Source of the DNA: Methanoregula sp.
GTDB lineage: Archaea > Halobacteriota > Methanomicrobia > Methanomicrobiales > Methanospirillaceae
Length of the DNA: 9,536 bases
Direction: 5' to 3'
NCBI GenBank assembly: GCA_003136075.1
Contig: PNBP01000050.1
Location: 1-9,536, forward strand
The translations under genes and the position numbers were made by a program. The notes beneath the pieces were generated by a model. It saw only the letters and a list, made by a program, of their open reading frames with translations. It ran no database searches and was not told the origin of the DNA. Below are positions 1-7,846 of this stretch, one piece after another; positions within the stretch are counted from its first letter, which is position 1; each line of letters opens with the position of its first letter.

Positions 1-103
1 ATTTTTGCACCATTACCGAACACCAAACGTATCGGATTGGAGCAGTAAGAGAACAGTAATTGGAAGAATGGTGCAGGGTCCGGACTAACCGGCTCGTTTC
101 ACG
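1..103. other. Non-coding or gene-end stretch, nothing supported
   Basis: No gene can be supported here. All three plus-strand frames are open from the window edge for a short distance (frame 1 stops at about position 48, frame 3 at about 57, frame 2 at about 88), so the tail of a plus-strand gene could end here, but nothing in the residues identifies one. The stretch lies just downstream of the last minus-strand LEA14-like gene. I see no clear T-tract terminator for that gene; there is only a short GTCCGGAC palindrome near 78-85. Confidence 0.4.
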
Positions 104-535
104 TTACTTCTCACCCTTCCCTTCGAGCGCGTCCAGGACCTGCCGTTCCGTTAGGTCAATCGTCTCGGTGATGGGGAGCGTCCAGCCGAGGATGTGATCG
201 ATCACCGCGTTTCCTTTGATCTCTAACCGGATACCGCCTCTCTCAACGATCTCGGCAAGGGCTTCGACAACCGCGAGGTCGTACGATGTGACGGGCACCG
301 GTATCTCAATGCTGCCATCTGCGGGGATCTCGACCCTGCCCGTATTCCCGGATGCGATCTCCTTCTGTTCTTTCCCGGTGTGGAAAAAAACAGTGAACGG
401 GAGTTCCCGGAGGATCGCATCGATGGGGTTCGGGTTCAGGACTTTCAGGGTCACTTCAAGGTCAACGGACGTGAGGTGGACGGCGTGGATCTTCACCCGT
501 TCGAGCGTGACAACGGGCTCCTTGATCTCGGGCAT
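104..535 (-). CDS. LEA14-like (WHy domain) protein, paralogue A
   Basis: A 143-residue protein with the alternating beta-strand pattern of the LEA_2/WHy fold. The family hallmark is visible as VLNPNPIDAILRELPFTV at about residues 32-49 (the NPN turn followed by LPFTV). There is no signal peptide or membrane segment, so it should be cytoplasmic. LEA14-type proteins are linked to desiccation and stress tolerance in plants and are widespread without known function in methanogens; the role here is inferred from the family only. It is about 35-40 % identical by eye to its upstream neighbour, so the pair is a tandem duplication. The 48-bp gap to that neighbour and the shared strand suggest one transcript. 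The start at 535 gives N-termini that line up between the two paralogues (M-x-x-x-KEP); upstream there is only a weak AGGTTGA ribosome-binding-like site. Stop is TAA. Confidence 0.85.
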   Translation of the reverse strand: MPEIKEPVVTLERVKIHAVHLTSVDLEVTLKVLNPNPIDAILRELPFTVFFHTGKEQKEIASGNTGRVEIPADGSIEIPVPVTSYDLAVVEALAEIVERGGIRLEIKGNAVIDHILGWTLPITETIDLTERQVLDALEGKGEK

Positions 536-583
536 GAGTCAACCTATGGCTATACGTACGGATAATTCCCGCGGCCGATCCGG

Positions 584-1027
584 TTATCCCTCTTTCTTCG
601 ATACTGCTCCCGACAGGGCATCGGTGAGCTGGCTGGTTGTCAGCCGCAGTGACTTTGAGAACGGGATTGGCCGGCAGGTAATGAAGCAGTCGATGACCGC
701 AGTTCCCCGCACCGTCACTTCAACCCCTCCTTTTGCAACAAATGAGGATACTGCGTGGATAATTCCCACATGGTGCACCGTGACCGGAACCGTGAGGACC
801 GTACTGTCGCTCCTCCGGATCTTTACCGTTCCGGCATTGCCCCTCGCAAGCTGCTGCTCCTTTTCACTTGTGACGCAGGAGACCGTAAATGGAAGGTCCC
901 TGATGGTCACGCCGAAAATATTTGGGTTTGTGACCCTGATGTCCACCTCGAGTTCAAGGGCGCTGATCGTAACTGCACGTATCTTAACCCCTTCGAGCGT
1001 GATTGCCGGCTCTTTCAGTAACGGCAT
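584..1027 (-). CDS. LEA14-like (WHy domain) protein, paralogue B
   Basis: A 147-residue protein with the same architecture as the downstream gene: KEP-x-x-TLE near the N-terminus, VTNPN and IRDLPFTV at about residues 32-50, a VPVTV strand near residue 80, and a conserved KGG...GTAVID segment near 99-113. There is no signal peptide or hydrophobic helix. The usual LEA14-like archaeal protein is about 140-160 residues, so it is full length. The N-terminal half is better conserved between the two copies than the C-terminal tail, which carries a basic SKKEG end here and GKGEK in the other copy. It lies 49 bp downstream of the MFS transporter gene on the same strand, so co-transcription is likely. 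The stress-protein role is family inference, with no biochemical function known. Confidence 0.85.
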   Translation of the reverse strand: MPLLKEPAITLEGVKIRAVTISALELEVDIRVTNPNIFGVTIRDLPFTVSCVTSEKEQQLARGNAGTVKIRRSDSTVLTVPVTVHHVGIIHAVSSFVAKGGVEVTVRGTAVIDCFITCRPIPFSKSLRLTTSQLTDALSGAVSKKEG

Positions 1028-1076
1028 TCAACAACACTATGCTCCGGCACACAATAATGGCTCTCTACAGAATGGT

Positions 1077-2450
1077 TCAGGCCCGGGTCCTTCCCCTGGC
1101 AAACGAAGCCCATATCCCTACAAGTCCGATCGCGAAGAAGACCATGAACGCGATATTCACGCTCTGCTGGAGCTGCGGGTAAACCACAGGGGTTATCTGC
1201 ACGGTGCCGATTACCGCGGAGAAGACCAGCATCGCGATGGCGAGGCTGAGCATCTGGCCGATGGCCCGCATCGTGGAGACCATGCCAGAGGCGATGCCGA
1301 GGTGCCTGATCTCGACCGAACTCATGATGGCGTTTGTGTTCGGCGATGAGAAGAGGCCGTAGCCGAGGCCGAGAATGAGGAGGCCCGCGATGATGACCGG
1401 GAGGGTGGTTGACGGGGAGACCAGCATGAGGATGCCAAGGCCAAGCGTAGTGAAGGCCATACCGGCAGTCGCGAGATACCGGGGCTCGACAGTATCCGAG
1501 TAGTGGCCGGCGATAGGCGAGACGATCATCTGGACCACGGGCTGTGCGATCAGGATCAAGCCCGTTGTCTGGGGGTCGATGCCACGGTTGTACTGGAGGT
1601 ACAGGCTGAGCAGGAAGCCGACGGCAAAGACCACGGCGTAGTTGATGAGCGCGGCGATGTTGGAGAAGAGGAAGACCGGGCTTTTCGTGAAAAGCGAGAG
1701 GTCGATGATCGGCGCCGGTGTCTTCTTCGCCCACCACACAAACGCTCCGAAGACGATGAGGCCGGCGGCCATCAGGATGATACCCGTAAGGGAAGGGAGG
1801 AGGGTAAGCCCGTAGATGCCGCAGAAGAGCATAGCGCCGTAGAGGACCGCCCCGAAGAGATCGAACTTCCGTTCCCCGCTCTCGGCCCACTCTTCGGGGA
1901 TATACAGCACGGTGAGTGCGATGACAATGAGAGCGAGCGGGATATTGATAAGGAAGATGCTCGGCCAGCCGACATTGTGGGTGAGGACGCCCCCGATGAA
2001 CGGCCCGAGCGAAAGGCCGGCATAAACAGTAGCGGTGATGATCCCGATGGCCTTCCCTCGTTCGCCGGGCGGGAAGACTGCGGTCACGATGGCAATCGAG
2101 GTCGAGAAGACCATCGCCCCGCCGAGCGCCTGGATGACCCGTGAAGTGATGATGACGGGACCCGACCACGAGACTGCAGCGAAAAACGATCCGGCGGCAA
2201 AGAGGACGTTACCTAGGATAAAGAACCGTTTTCGCCCGTAGAAGTCGGCGAGTTTTCCAAACGGGACGATAAAGATCGCGGCGGTAAGAAGGTACGCGGA
2301 CGTGACCCAGCCAAGGGTGACGGCGTTGAGGCCAAACGAGGTGCTGATCGCGGGAAGGGCGACAGTAAGCGACGAAACCGTGTACGGGACGAGAAAGGAT
2401 GCGAGTGAAGCGACAAACAGCAGGATCCGCTTCTCATCCGGGCTGGTCAT
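1077..2450 (-). CDS. MFS transporter, DHA2 (EmrB/QacA-like) family
   Basis: A 457-residue integral membrane protein. It shows MFS motif A, GKLADFYGRKR, at residues 65-75 in the loop after the second helix, and the antiporter motif C, AGLSLGPFIGG, at about 144-154. The conserved WVTSAYLLTAA of the DHA2 group is at 48-58, and GIASGMVSTMRAIGQM at about 385-400 is typical of its C-terminal half. Fourteen hydrophobic helices are expected for this group; I count about that many hydrophobic stretches. Family members export drugs, dyes or small metabolites by proton antiport; the substrate cannot be read from sequence. The start at 2450 places a short MTSPDEKR cytoplasmic tail before helix 1; no good Shine-Dalgarno is visible, and the same frame is closed by a TAG 30-40 bp upstream. 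It leads a likely operon with two LEA14-like genes and is divergent from the Fe-S protein gene. Confidence 0.93.
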   Translation of the reverse strand: MTSPDEKRILLFVASLASFLVPYTVSSLTVALPAISTSFGLNAVTLGWVTSAYLLTAAIFIVPFGKLADFYGRKRFFILGNVLFAAGSFFAAVSWSGPVIITSRVIQALGGAMVFSTSIAIVTAVFPPGERGKAIGIITATVYAGLSLGPFIGGVLTHNVGWPSIFLINIPLALIVIALTVLYIPEEWAESGERKFDLFGAVLYGAMLFCGIYGLTLLPSLTGIILMAAGLIVFGAFVWWAKKTPAPIIDLSLFTKSPVFLFSNIAALINYAVVFAVGFLLSLYLQYNRGIDPQTTGLILIAQPVVQMIVSPIAGHYSDTVEPRYLATAGMAFTTLGLGILMLVSPSTTLPVIIAGLLILGLGYGLFSSPNTNAIMSSVEIRHLGIASGMVSTMRAIGQMLSLAIAMLVFSAVIGTVQITPVVYPQLQQSVNIAFMVFFAIGLVGIWASFARGRTRA

Positions 2451-2557
2451 GGCAAAACGTTGGTTCTGATCCGTGATGAGCGTGCCCTATCCCAGAGCTT
2501 GAACCCGACCGCAATTCAGAAATTGCCGGACAGACCACCGGTACATGATCGATCACT
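2451..2557. promoter_or_regulatory. Divergent intergenic region with inverted repeat
   Basis: These 107 bp separate the minus-strand MFS gene from the plus-strand Fe-S protein gene and must hold both promoters. No convincing TATA box is seen. A perfect inverted repeat, GCAATT (2511-2516), CAGA, AATTGC (2521-2526), lies near the middle and could be a regulator-binding site. The motif TGATCGATC just before the Fe-S gene start partly matches the 16S anti-Shine-Dalgarno complement (GGTGATCC). Assignment as regulatory is inference from position. Confidence 0.35.
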
Positions 2558-3280
2558 ATGAATCTGGATAAACGAGTCAGTGCGCTTGCCCTGTCCCTTG
2601 GAGCGGACTATTATGGCGTAGCCGATCTTTCATCGGCCAGGGACTTTATCCGTTCGCAGGGAGGGGAGCGGGTCGCACACTACCCCCGGGCGATTGCGAT
2701 TGGCATGGTTTTGCAGGACAGCATCGTCAACCTCTTACCGGATAAAGATACAACCGGGGCGATACTCTACCGGCACATCGCATATGACGTGGTTAACCTT
2801 TTCCTTGACCAGATCGCGCTCCGGGTGGCAAATTCAGTCCAGAAAGAGGGCTATTCTGTGTTCTCCGTCCCCGCGTCCAAACGGACTGATGATGAACACA
2901 TCTGCGGGGTCTTCTCCCAGAAACTGGCCGCGCACCTCGCGGGGCTGGGGTGGATCGGGAAAAGCTGTCTGCTTGTTACACCCGATCATGGGTCCCGTGT
3001 CCGCTGGGTAACGATCCTGACCGATGCTCCCATCACTCCGACCGGCTCTGCGATGGAGTCACGGTGCGGCACATGCACGGCATGCGTGGACATCTGCCCG
3101 GAGCAGGCGTTCACCGGCAGGAGTTTTAGCGAGGATGAACCCCGGGAAGCCCGGTTCAATGCGGCGGTCTGCGATGAGTACTTTAAGGAAATGGAGCGTT
3201 CCAGGGGAGTCGCGGTCTGCGGGCTCTGCCTGTATATCTGCCCGTACGGCAGAAAAACGGGATCCGGGAAAAAGGAATAA
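2558..3280 (+). CDS. Double [4Fe-4S] cluster protein, QueG-like (COG1600-type)
   Basis: A 240-residue protein. The N-terminal half has the family motif AGLGWIGKSCLLVTP at about 128-142 followed by GSRVRWVTILTDAP, as in epoxyqueuosine reductases. It is followed by two ferredoxin-like cluster motifs: CGTCTACVDICP (Cys170, 173, 176, 180) and CGLCLYICPYG (Cys221, 224, 228, with Cys205 as a possible fourth ligand). Bacterial QueG is about 350-380 residues with a C-terminal HEAT-like region; that region is missing here. Archaea make archaeosine rather than queuosine, so a true QueG role is unlikely, and the protein is better called an electron-transfer or reductase protein of unknown substrate. It stands alone: divergent from the MFS gene and convergent with purE. 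Start at 2558 chosen for the TGATC motif upstream and the MNLDKRVSALA helix typical of the family start. Confidence 0.88.
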   Translation: MNLDKRVSALALSLGADYYGVADLSSARDFIRSQGGERVAHYPRAIAIGMVLQDSIVNLLPDKDTTGAILYRHIAYDVVNLFLDQIALRVANSVQKEGYSVFSVPASKRTDDEHICGVFSQKLAAHLAGLGWIGKSCLLVTPDHGSRVRWVTILTDAPITPTGSAMESRCGTCTACVDICPEQAFTGRSFSEDEPREARFNAAVCDEYFKEMERSRGVAVCGLCLYICPYGRKTGSGKKE

Positions 3281-3292
3281 GTCCAAATACAG

Positions 3293-3298
3293 TTTTTT
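3293..3298 (+). terminator. T-tract terminator after Fe-S protein gene
   Basis: A run of six T lies 12 bp after the stop codon of the Fe-S protein gene. Archaeal RNA polymerase terminates at such T-tracts without needing a hairpin. It sits in the short convergent gap with purE. Confidence 0.55.
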
Positions 3299-3310
3299 CT
3301 AGATCGGTTG

Positions 3311-3317
3311 AAAAAAA
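3311..3317 (-). terminator. T-tract terminator after purE
   Basis: Seven A on the plus strand, that is seven T on the purE transcript strand, begin 18 bp past the purE stop codon. With the opposite T-run at 3293-3298 it forms a bidirectional termination region between convergent genes. Confidence 0.55.
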
Positions 3318-3334
3318 GACTGCGAGAATTTTGT

Positions 3335-3730
3335 TTACGTGAGTTTCAGTATCCTGATCGCCAGCCACGCGGCATTCTCCCCATTGTCCACACCCACGCA
3401 GGCGACGGGGACACCTTTTGGCATCTGGGCGATCGAGAGGAGTGCATCCATGCCGTTCAGCGTCCCGCTCACCGGGACACCAATAACCGGTTTGTCGGAC
3501 TTGGATGCAATGACACCGGGCAGGGCTGCGGAAAGGCCGGCAATCGCGATGAAAATTTTTGCGTTGCTTGCCTTGATATACGCATCCAGCTTGTCGGGGT
3601 CACGGTGAGCGGAGATGATCTGGGCGTCATAGGATACCTTGTTCTCGTCAAGGACTTTTTTTACCTTGTCTGTAATTTTTGCATCCGATGCAGATCCCGA
3701 AATAATAGCCACGTCTGCCATTTTTGCCAT
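3335..3730 (-). CDS. purE: PurE-type phosphoribosylaminoimidazole carboxylase / N5-CAIR mutase, short form
   Basis: A 131-residue protein of de novo purine synthesis that forms 4-carboxy-AIR. PurE motifs in order: GSASD (12-16) for the substrate phosphate, SAHRDP (40-45) with the catalytic histidine, [13 protein letters not shown] (64-76), PVIGVPV (81-87), and the signature [17 protein letters not shown] followed by [10 protein letters not shown]. Most bacterial class I PurE proteins are 160-170 residues; this one is about 30 shorter, mainly at the C-terminus. The overall motifs are class I-like, but the segment after GSASD reads AKITDKV, nearer to the AEKI pattern of class II, and HRDP replaces the usual HRTP. 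No purK neighbour is present, so whether it uses N5-CAIR or AIR plus CO2 cannot be told. Start at 3730 fits the TATA box spacing; a second ATG at 3721 (MAKM) is possible. Confidence 0.93.
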   Translation of the reverse strand: MAKMADVAIISGSASDAKITDKVKKVLDENKVSYDAQIISAHRDPDKLDAYIKASNAKIFIAIAGLSAALPGVIASKSDKPVIGVPVSGTLNGMDALLSIAQMPKGVPVACVGVDNGENAAWLAIRILKLT

Positions 3731-3748
3731 CCAAACTTATATCCTGTC

Positions 3749-3760
3749 TATATAAATATA
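3749..3760. promoter_or_regulatory. Shared divergent TATA-like promoter of purE and the aminotransferase-rib cluster
   Basis: The gap between purE and the class V aminotransferase is only 46 bp and contains one near-symmetric AT block, TATATAAATATA. Its centre is about 24 bp from the purE ATG and about 22 bp from the aminotransferase ATG. Archaeal transcription starts about 24-27 bp from the centre of the TATA box, so both transcripts would start at or next to the ATG, giving leaderless mRNAs. No strong Shine-Dalgarno is seen at either start, which agrees. A BRE could not be assigned with confidence. Confidence 0.6.
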
Positions 3761-3776
3761 GTATGGGCAGATCCAC

Positions 3777-5365
<1,589 letters not shown>

Positions 5366-5402
5366 GTAACAAGCGTACGGATTTATCTGGATCGATAAAA
5401 AA

Positions 5403-5411
5403 GAGTTGATC
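5403..5411 (+). promoter_or_regulatory. Shine-Dalgarno site for ribH
   Basis: GAGTTGATC matches 8 of 9 bases of GAGGTGATC, the anti-Shine-Dalgarno complement, and ends 4 bp before the ATG at 5416. It supports that start codon. A weak TATA-like ATTTATC at 5381-5387 further upstream could give ribH its own additional promoter, but that is uncertain. Confidence 0.55.
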
Positions 5412-5415
5412 AATT

Positions 5416-5835
5416 ATGTGTGATACAAAACCGATAAAACTGGGATTTGTTGTGGCGGAATTTAACCGCGACATCACGTACATGATGGAGATTGAAGGCA
5501 GGGAACACGCCGCATTTCTTGGCGCTGAAGTGACGGACTGTATCTATGTGCCGGGCGCGTACGACATGCCGCTTGCGATCAAGAAGATGCTTGCTGCCGG
5601 CAAAGTCGATGCTGTGGTGACTATCGGCTGCGTGATTGAAGGTGCAACCGGTCATGACGCGATTGTCGTGCAGCACGCATCACGGAAGATCATCGATCTC
5701 TCATTAGAATATGGCAAGCCGGTAACGCTTGGCATTTCGGGACCCGGCATGACCCGTCTTGAAGCAAACGAGCGGATAGATTACGCGAAACGTGCCGTTG
5801 AATCAGCCATCAAGCTTGTCCAGCGATTGAAATGA
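5416..5835 (+). CDS. ribH: 6,7-dimethyl-8-ribityllumazine synthase, RibH
   Basis: A 139-residue enzyme that condenses 5-amino-6-ribitylaminouracil with 3,4-dihydroxy-2-butanone 4-phosphate to the riboflavin synthase substrate. Visible motifs: VVAEFNRDI (12-20) for the aromatic ring, [10 protein letters not shown] (45-54), [13 protein letters not shown] (72-84) with the catalytic His80 equivalent to the conserved histidine of bacterial RibH, and [20 protein letters not shown] (109-128) in the phosphate-binding and C-terminal helix region, a form typical of archaeal RibH. Length fits archaeal members (about 133-141), which lack the longer bacterial N-terminus. It follows ribC by 50 bp and its TGA overlaps the ATG of the class I aminotransferase. 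The pyrimidine substrate is also used to build coenzyme F420 in methanogens. Confidence 0.96.
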   Translation: MCDTKPIKLGFVVAEFNRDITYMMEIEGREHAAFLGAEVTDCIYVPGAYDMPLAIKKMLAAGKVDAVVTIGCVIEGATGHDAIVVQHASRKIIDLSLEYGKPVTLGISGPGMTRLEANERIDYAKRAVESAIKLVQRLK

Positions 5836-6971
5836 GGTCGCTTTCGGAGAAGATCGCGGCAGTTGCTCCGTCGGCAACCCTTGCGATTTCCGACCAGGCG
5901 AAAAGGATGCAGCGCGAGGGAATCGACGTCATCAGCCTGTCCATCGGTGAGCCGGACTTTGATACGCCCCGGCACATCACGGACGCCTGCATCGATGCGC
6001 TGAACCGGGGCGAGACGCATTATGCGCCAAGCAATGGCATCCCGGACCTGCTCTCGGCGATCAGCGAAAAGATCACCAACGAGAACCGGTTCCCCTGCAA
6101 ACCCGAGCAGGTGATTGTTGCCTGCGGCGCGAAGGACGCGATCTACGAGGGGATGGAGGCGGTTCTTAACCCGGGCGATGAAGTAATTGTCCTTACGCCC
6201 GCGTGGGTGTCGTATGAACCGTGTGTGCAGATCGCCGGGGGGAAAACTGTCAAGCACGCGATCAACCCGAAAACCTTCCAGCTCGATGATTCCCTGCTTG
6301 ACCGGGTGAACGCCCGGACAAAGATGATCGTCGTCAATTCACCGTCAAACCCAACGGGTGCTGTTTTTGATAGCAAGTCGATGAAATTTGTTGCAGATCT
6401 CTGTGAGGACTACGATCTCTATGCAATGTCTGATGAGATCTACGAAAAGATGGTGTATGGCAAAGAGCATATCTCGCTTGCCAGTCTTGGCGATATGGCG
6501 CAGCGGACGATCACCATCAACGGGTTTTCAAAAGCGTACGCGATGACCGGCTGGCGCCTTGGATATGCGGTGGCGCCGGTTGAGATCATCCGGCAGATGT
6601 CCAAGGTGCAGCAGCATTCGGTTTCCCAGGCGACGACGTTTGCGATGTGGGGGGCTGTCGCAGCGTTAAAAGGCGATCAGCACTGCGTTGAAGAGATGCG
6701 GTTAGAGTTTGACCGCCGGAGAAAATACATCATCTCCGAGCTTGCCCTGATGGGATACCAGACGGCGCCGGCAGACGGTGCATTCTACGCGTTTGTGAAA
6801 GTCGAGGGCGACGATATGGAGATTGCCACACGCTGGCTCGAGCAGGGCCATGTGGCAGGGACGCCCGGCAGTGCGTTCTATGCACCGGGCTGGATCCGGC
6901 TTTCCTACGCGACATCGATGGAGAAATTAAAAGAAGCGATGGGAAGGATCCGAAGGCTGGGGAAGCAGTAG
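5832..6971 (+). CDS. Class I PLP-dependent aminotransferase (aspartate aminotransferase, AspB/Ib type)
   Basis: A 379-residue fold-type I aminotransferase. Motifs in order: [10 protein letters not shown] (37-46), [15 protein letters not shown] (63-77), [12 protein letters not shown] (169-180) with Asn173 stacking near [14 protein letters not shown] (200-210) with Asp201 and Tyr204, the Schiff-base Lys234 in [15 protein letters not shown], and Arg356 in WIRLSYA, which binds the substrate alpha-carboxylate. Such Ib enzymes act on aspartate, and in archaea often on aromatic amino acids as well; exact substrate is inference. It overlaps ribH by ATGA with no strong Shine-Dalgarno, implying translational coupling. 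It is the last gene of the cluster and is followed by a T-tract terminator, then by a sharp fall in GC content. Confidence 0.93.
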   Translation: MRSLSEKIAAVAPSATLAISDQAKRMQREGIDVISLSIGEPDFDTPRHITDACIDALNRGETHYAPSNGIPDLLSAISEKITNENRFPCKPEQVIVACGAKDAIYEGMEAVLNPGDEVIVLTPAWVSYEPCVQIAGGKTVKHAINPKTFQLDDSLLDRVNARTKMIVVNSPSNPTGAVFDSKSMKFVADLCEDYDLYAMSDEIYEKMVYGKEHISLASLGDMAQRTITINGFSKAYAMTGWRLGYAVAPVEIIRQMSKVQQHSVSQATTFAMWGAVAALKGDQHCVEEMRLEFDRRRKYIISELALMGYQTAPADGAFYAFVKVEGDDMEIATRWLEQGHVAGTPGSAFYAPGWIRLSYATSMEKLKEAMGRIRRLGKQ

Positions 6972-6994
6972 GATCAAAAATAATTGAACATCGA

Positions 6995-7001
6995 TTTTTT
7001 T
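6995..7001 (+). terminator. T-tract terminator after the aminotransferase-rib cluster
   Basis: Seven T in a row lie 23 bp after the stop of the class I aminotransferase and just before the first copy of the direct repeat. It is a typical archaeal T-run terminator and marks the left border of the AT-rich segment. Confidence 0.55.
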
Positions 7002-7003
7002 AA

Positions 7004-7024
7004 TAACACACTGTTAACTGTTAA
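7004..7024. repeat. Direct repeat copy 1 (left of HEPN-like gene)
   Basis: A 21-bp element starting TAACACACTGTT that matches 19 of 21 bases of a second copy at 7738-7758 in the same orientation. Both copies are also preceded by a run of at least five T. The copy contains overlapping inverted halves (TAACA, CAC, TGTTA). Together the two copies bracket the HEPN-like gene, so they may be the ends of an inserted cassette or duplicated binding sites. Confidence 0.75.
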
Positions 7025-7030
7025 AATCAG

Positions 7031-7036
7031 AAAAAA
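7031..7036 (-). terminator. T-tract terminator after the HEPN-like gene
   Basis: Six A on the plus strand, six T on the transcript strand, lie 6 bp beyond the TAA stop of the minus-strand HEPN-like gene. It fits an archaeal T-tract terminator, though the whole region is AT-rich, so chance is possible. Confidence 0.4.
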
Positions 7037-7042
7037 TTAAAT

Positions 7043-7720
7043 TTACAGTTTTCCTTCAAAAAACTGGTCGATGCGTACGCACCCATAAGATATGCTTGTG
7101 GCGCAATCGGAGGGAAATAATTGTAGTAGAGTTTGACAAACACTCACAACGTGTTTATCCAACTCTGAAAATAATTGCTCAGTTAATGGTAATTTCTCTA
7201 TTTTATCATCCCTATTATTATAGAATATGAGGGCGGTTTCCTTTGCCTCAAAATCGATAACTATTTTTCCGTGAGCAAATGCATTTCTTTTTTTAATTAG
7301 GTCGTTTATTTTGGTTATCATTTCTTGTCTTTGCGTCGGCGAAATTAATGTAAATTTTTCGGGATGTTTCTCCATTATTAACCGTAGTAAATTTTCTTTC
7401 TGTTTAAATGAGATTGTTATTGTATCCAACAGGAAGATATGAAATAATTCTCGTTTTTCTGAATCCGTTTCGAAAAAAAAGTTGGATATTGCTTTACCTA
7501 ATAAATTTTCAATGTCAATACATTCAGAGATAAATTGTCCTCTTCTTTCCTTAATCAACGTGGCCTTTCGATTTACTACCGTTTCTGCTTTGCTTGTAAT
7601 CCACACAACCGTCCGTTTGGGGTCGTCGTCTAATGTAATTTCTTCTTCGGGGTAATTTATAACTTCAATTCCCGACCCTAGATATTGAATTTTTACCATC
7701 ATATTGAAAAAGAAGGTCAT
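7043..7720 (-). CDS. Hypothetical protein with HEPN-like RNAFAH motif (putative RNase)
   Basis: A 225-residue protein I do not recognise as a named family. Its middle part is helical and charged: a helix at about 60-82 (ISECIDIENLLGKAI), another at 88-117, and then INDLIKKRNAFAHGKIVIDF at 138-157. The RNAFAH there (145-150) fits the R-x4-6-H active-site motif of HEPN-domain ribonucleases, found in toxins, abortive-infection proteins and Cas accessory nucleases. The first 45 residues look like a beta-rich extension. Codon use and base composition are strongly AT-rich, unlike the neighbouring metabolic genes, which suggests transfer. No nucleotidyltransferase antitoxin is adjacent; the divergent neighbour is a membrane-anchored protein. 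The start is uncertain: ATG at 7720, 7702 or 7699 (MMVKIQYLG); an AT box at 7721-7730 would favour the latter two as leaderless starts. The RNase role is inference from one motif plus helical context. Confidence 0.72.
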   Translation of the reverse strand: MTFFFNMMVKIQYLGSGIEVINYPEEEITLDDDPKRTVVWITSKAETVVNRKATLIKERRGQFISECIDIENLLGKAISNFFFETDSEKRELFHIFLLDTITISFKQKENLLRLIMEKHPEKFTLISPTQRQEMITKINDLIKKRNAFAHGKIVIDFEAKETALIFYNNRDDKIEKLPLTEQLFSELDKHVVSVCQTLLQLFPSDCATSISYGCVRIDQFFEGKL

Positions 7721-7846
7721 ATATTATTAATTTTTGTTAACACACTGTTGACTGTGAACAAATACAAAACAATAGAGCCAGTATAACGTTATCCGCTACA
7801 CATAATTTATTCTTAATCAACTCCCATCACAACAAATGGTCTGCTT
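7721..7846. promoter_or_regulatory. Divergent promoter region of the accessory gene pair
   Basis: These 126 bp separate two divergent AT-rich genes. It holds repeat copy 2, a perfect 10-bp palindrome ATAACGTTAT at 7783-7792, and a TATA-like TAATTTAT at 7803-7810 whose spacing would start the plus-strand transcript near 7832, about 15 bp before the ATG at 7847. For the minus-strand gene an AT box at 7721-7730 is the nearest candidate. No Shine-Dalgarno is seen for either gene. Confidence 0.4.
7738..7758. repeat. Direct repeat copy 2 (right of HEPN-like gene)
   Basis: The second copy of the 21-bp element, differing from the first by A to G at 7750 and T to G at 7756. Here the element with one extra flank forms a better dyad: GTTAACA (7736-7742), CAC, TGTTGAC (7746-7752), six of seven positions complementary. 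It lies about 16 bp upstream of the HEPN-like ATG at 7720, where an operator would be expected. Confidence 0.75.

Noticed and set aside
216..1349. A 377-codon plus-strand open frame across the LEA14-like genes and the end of the MFS gene
   Set aside because: It is antisense to three well-supported genes, has low-complexity Ser/Thr/Arg-rich residues and no recognisable domain; it arises from high GC at third codon positions.
1503..2144. A 213-codon plus-strand open frame, highly acidic
   Set aside because: Antisense shadow of the MFS gene; Asp/Glu/Arg-rich composition expected from the reverse complement of transmembrane codons.
1015..2169. A 384-codon minus-strand open frame inside the MFS gene
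   Set aside because: It is an alternative frame of the transporter gene; its residues are Arg/His/Pro-rich without hydrophobic helices, whereas the other frame has intact MFS motifs.
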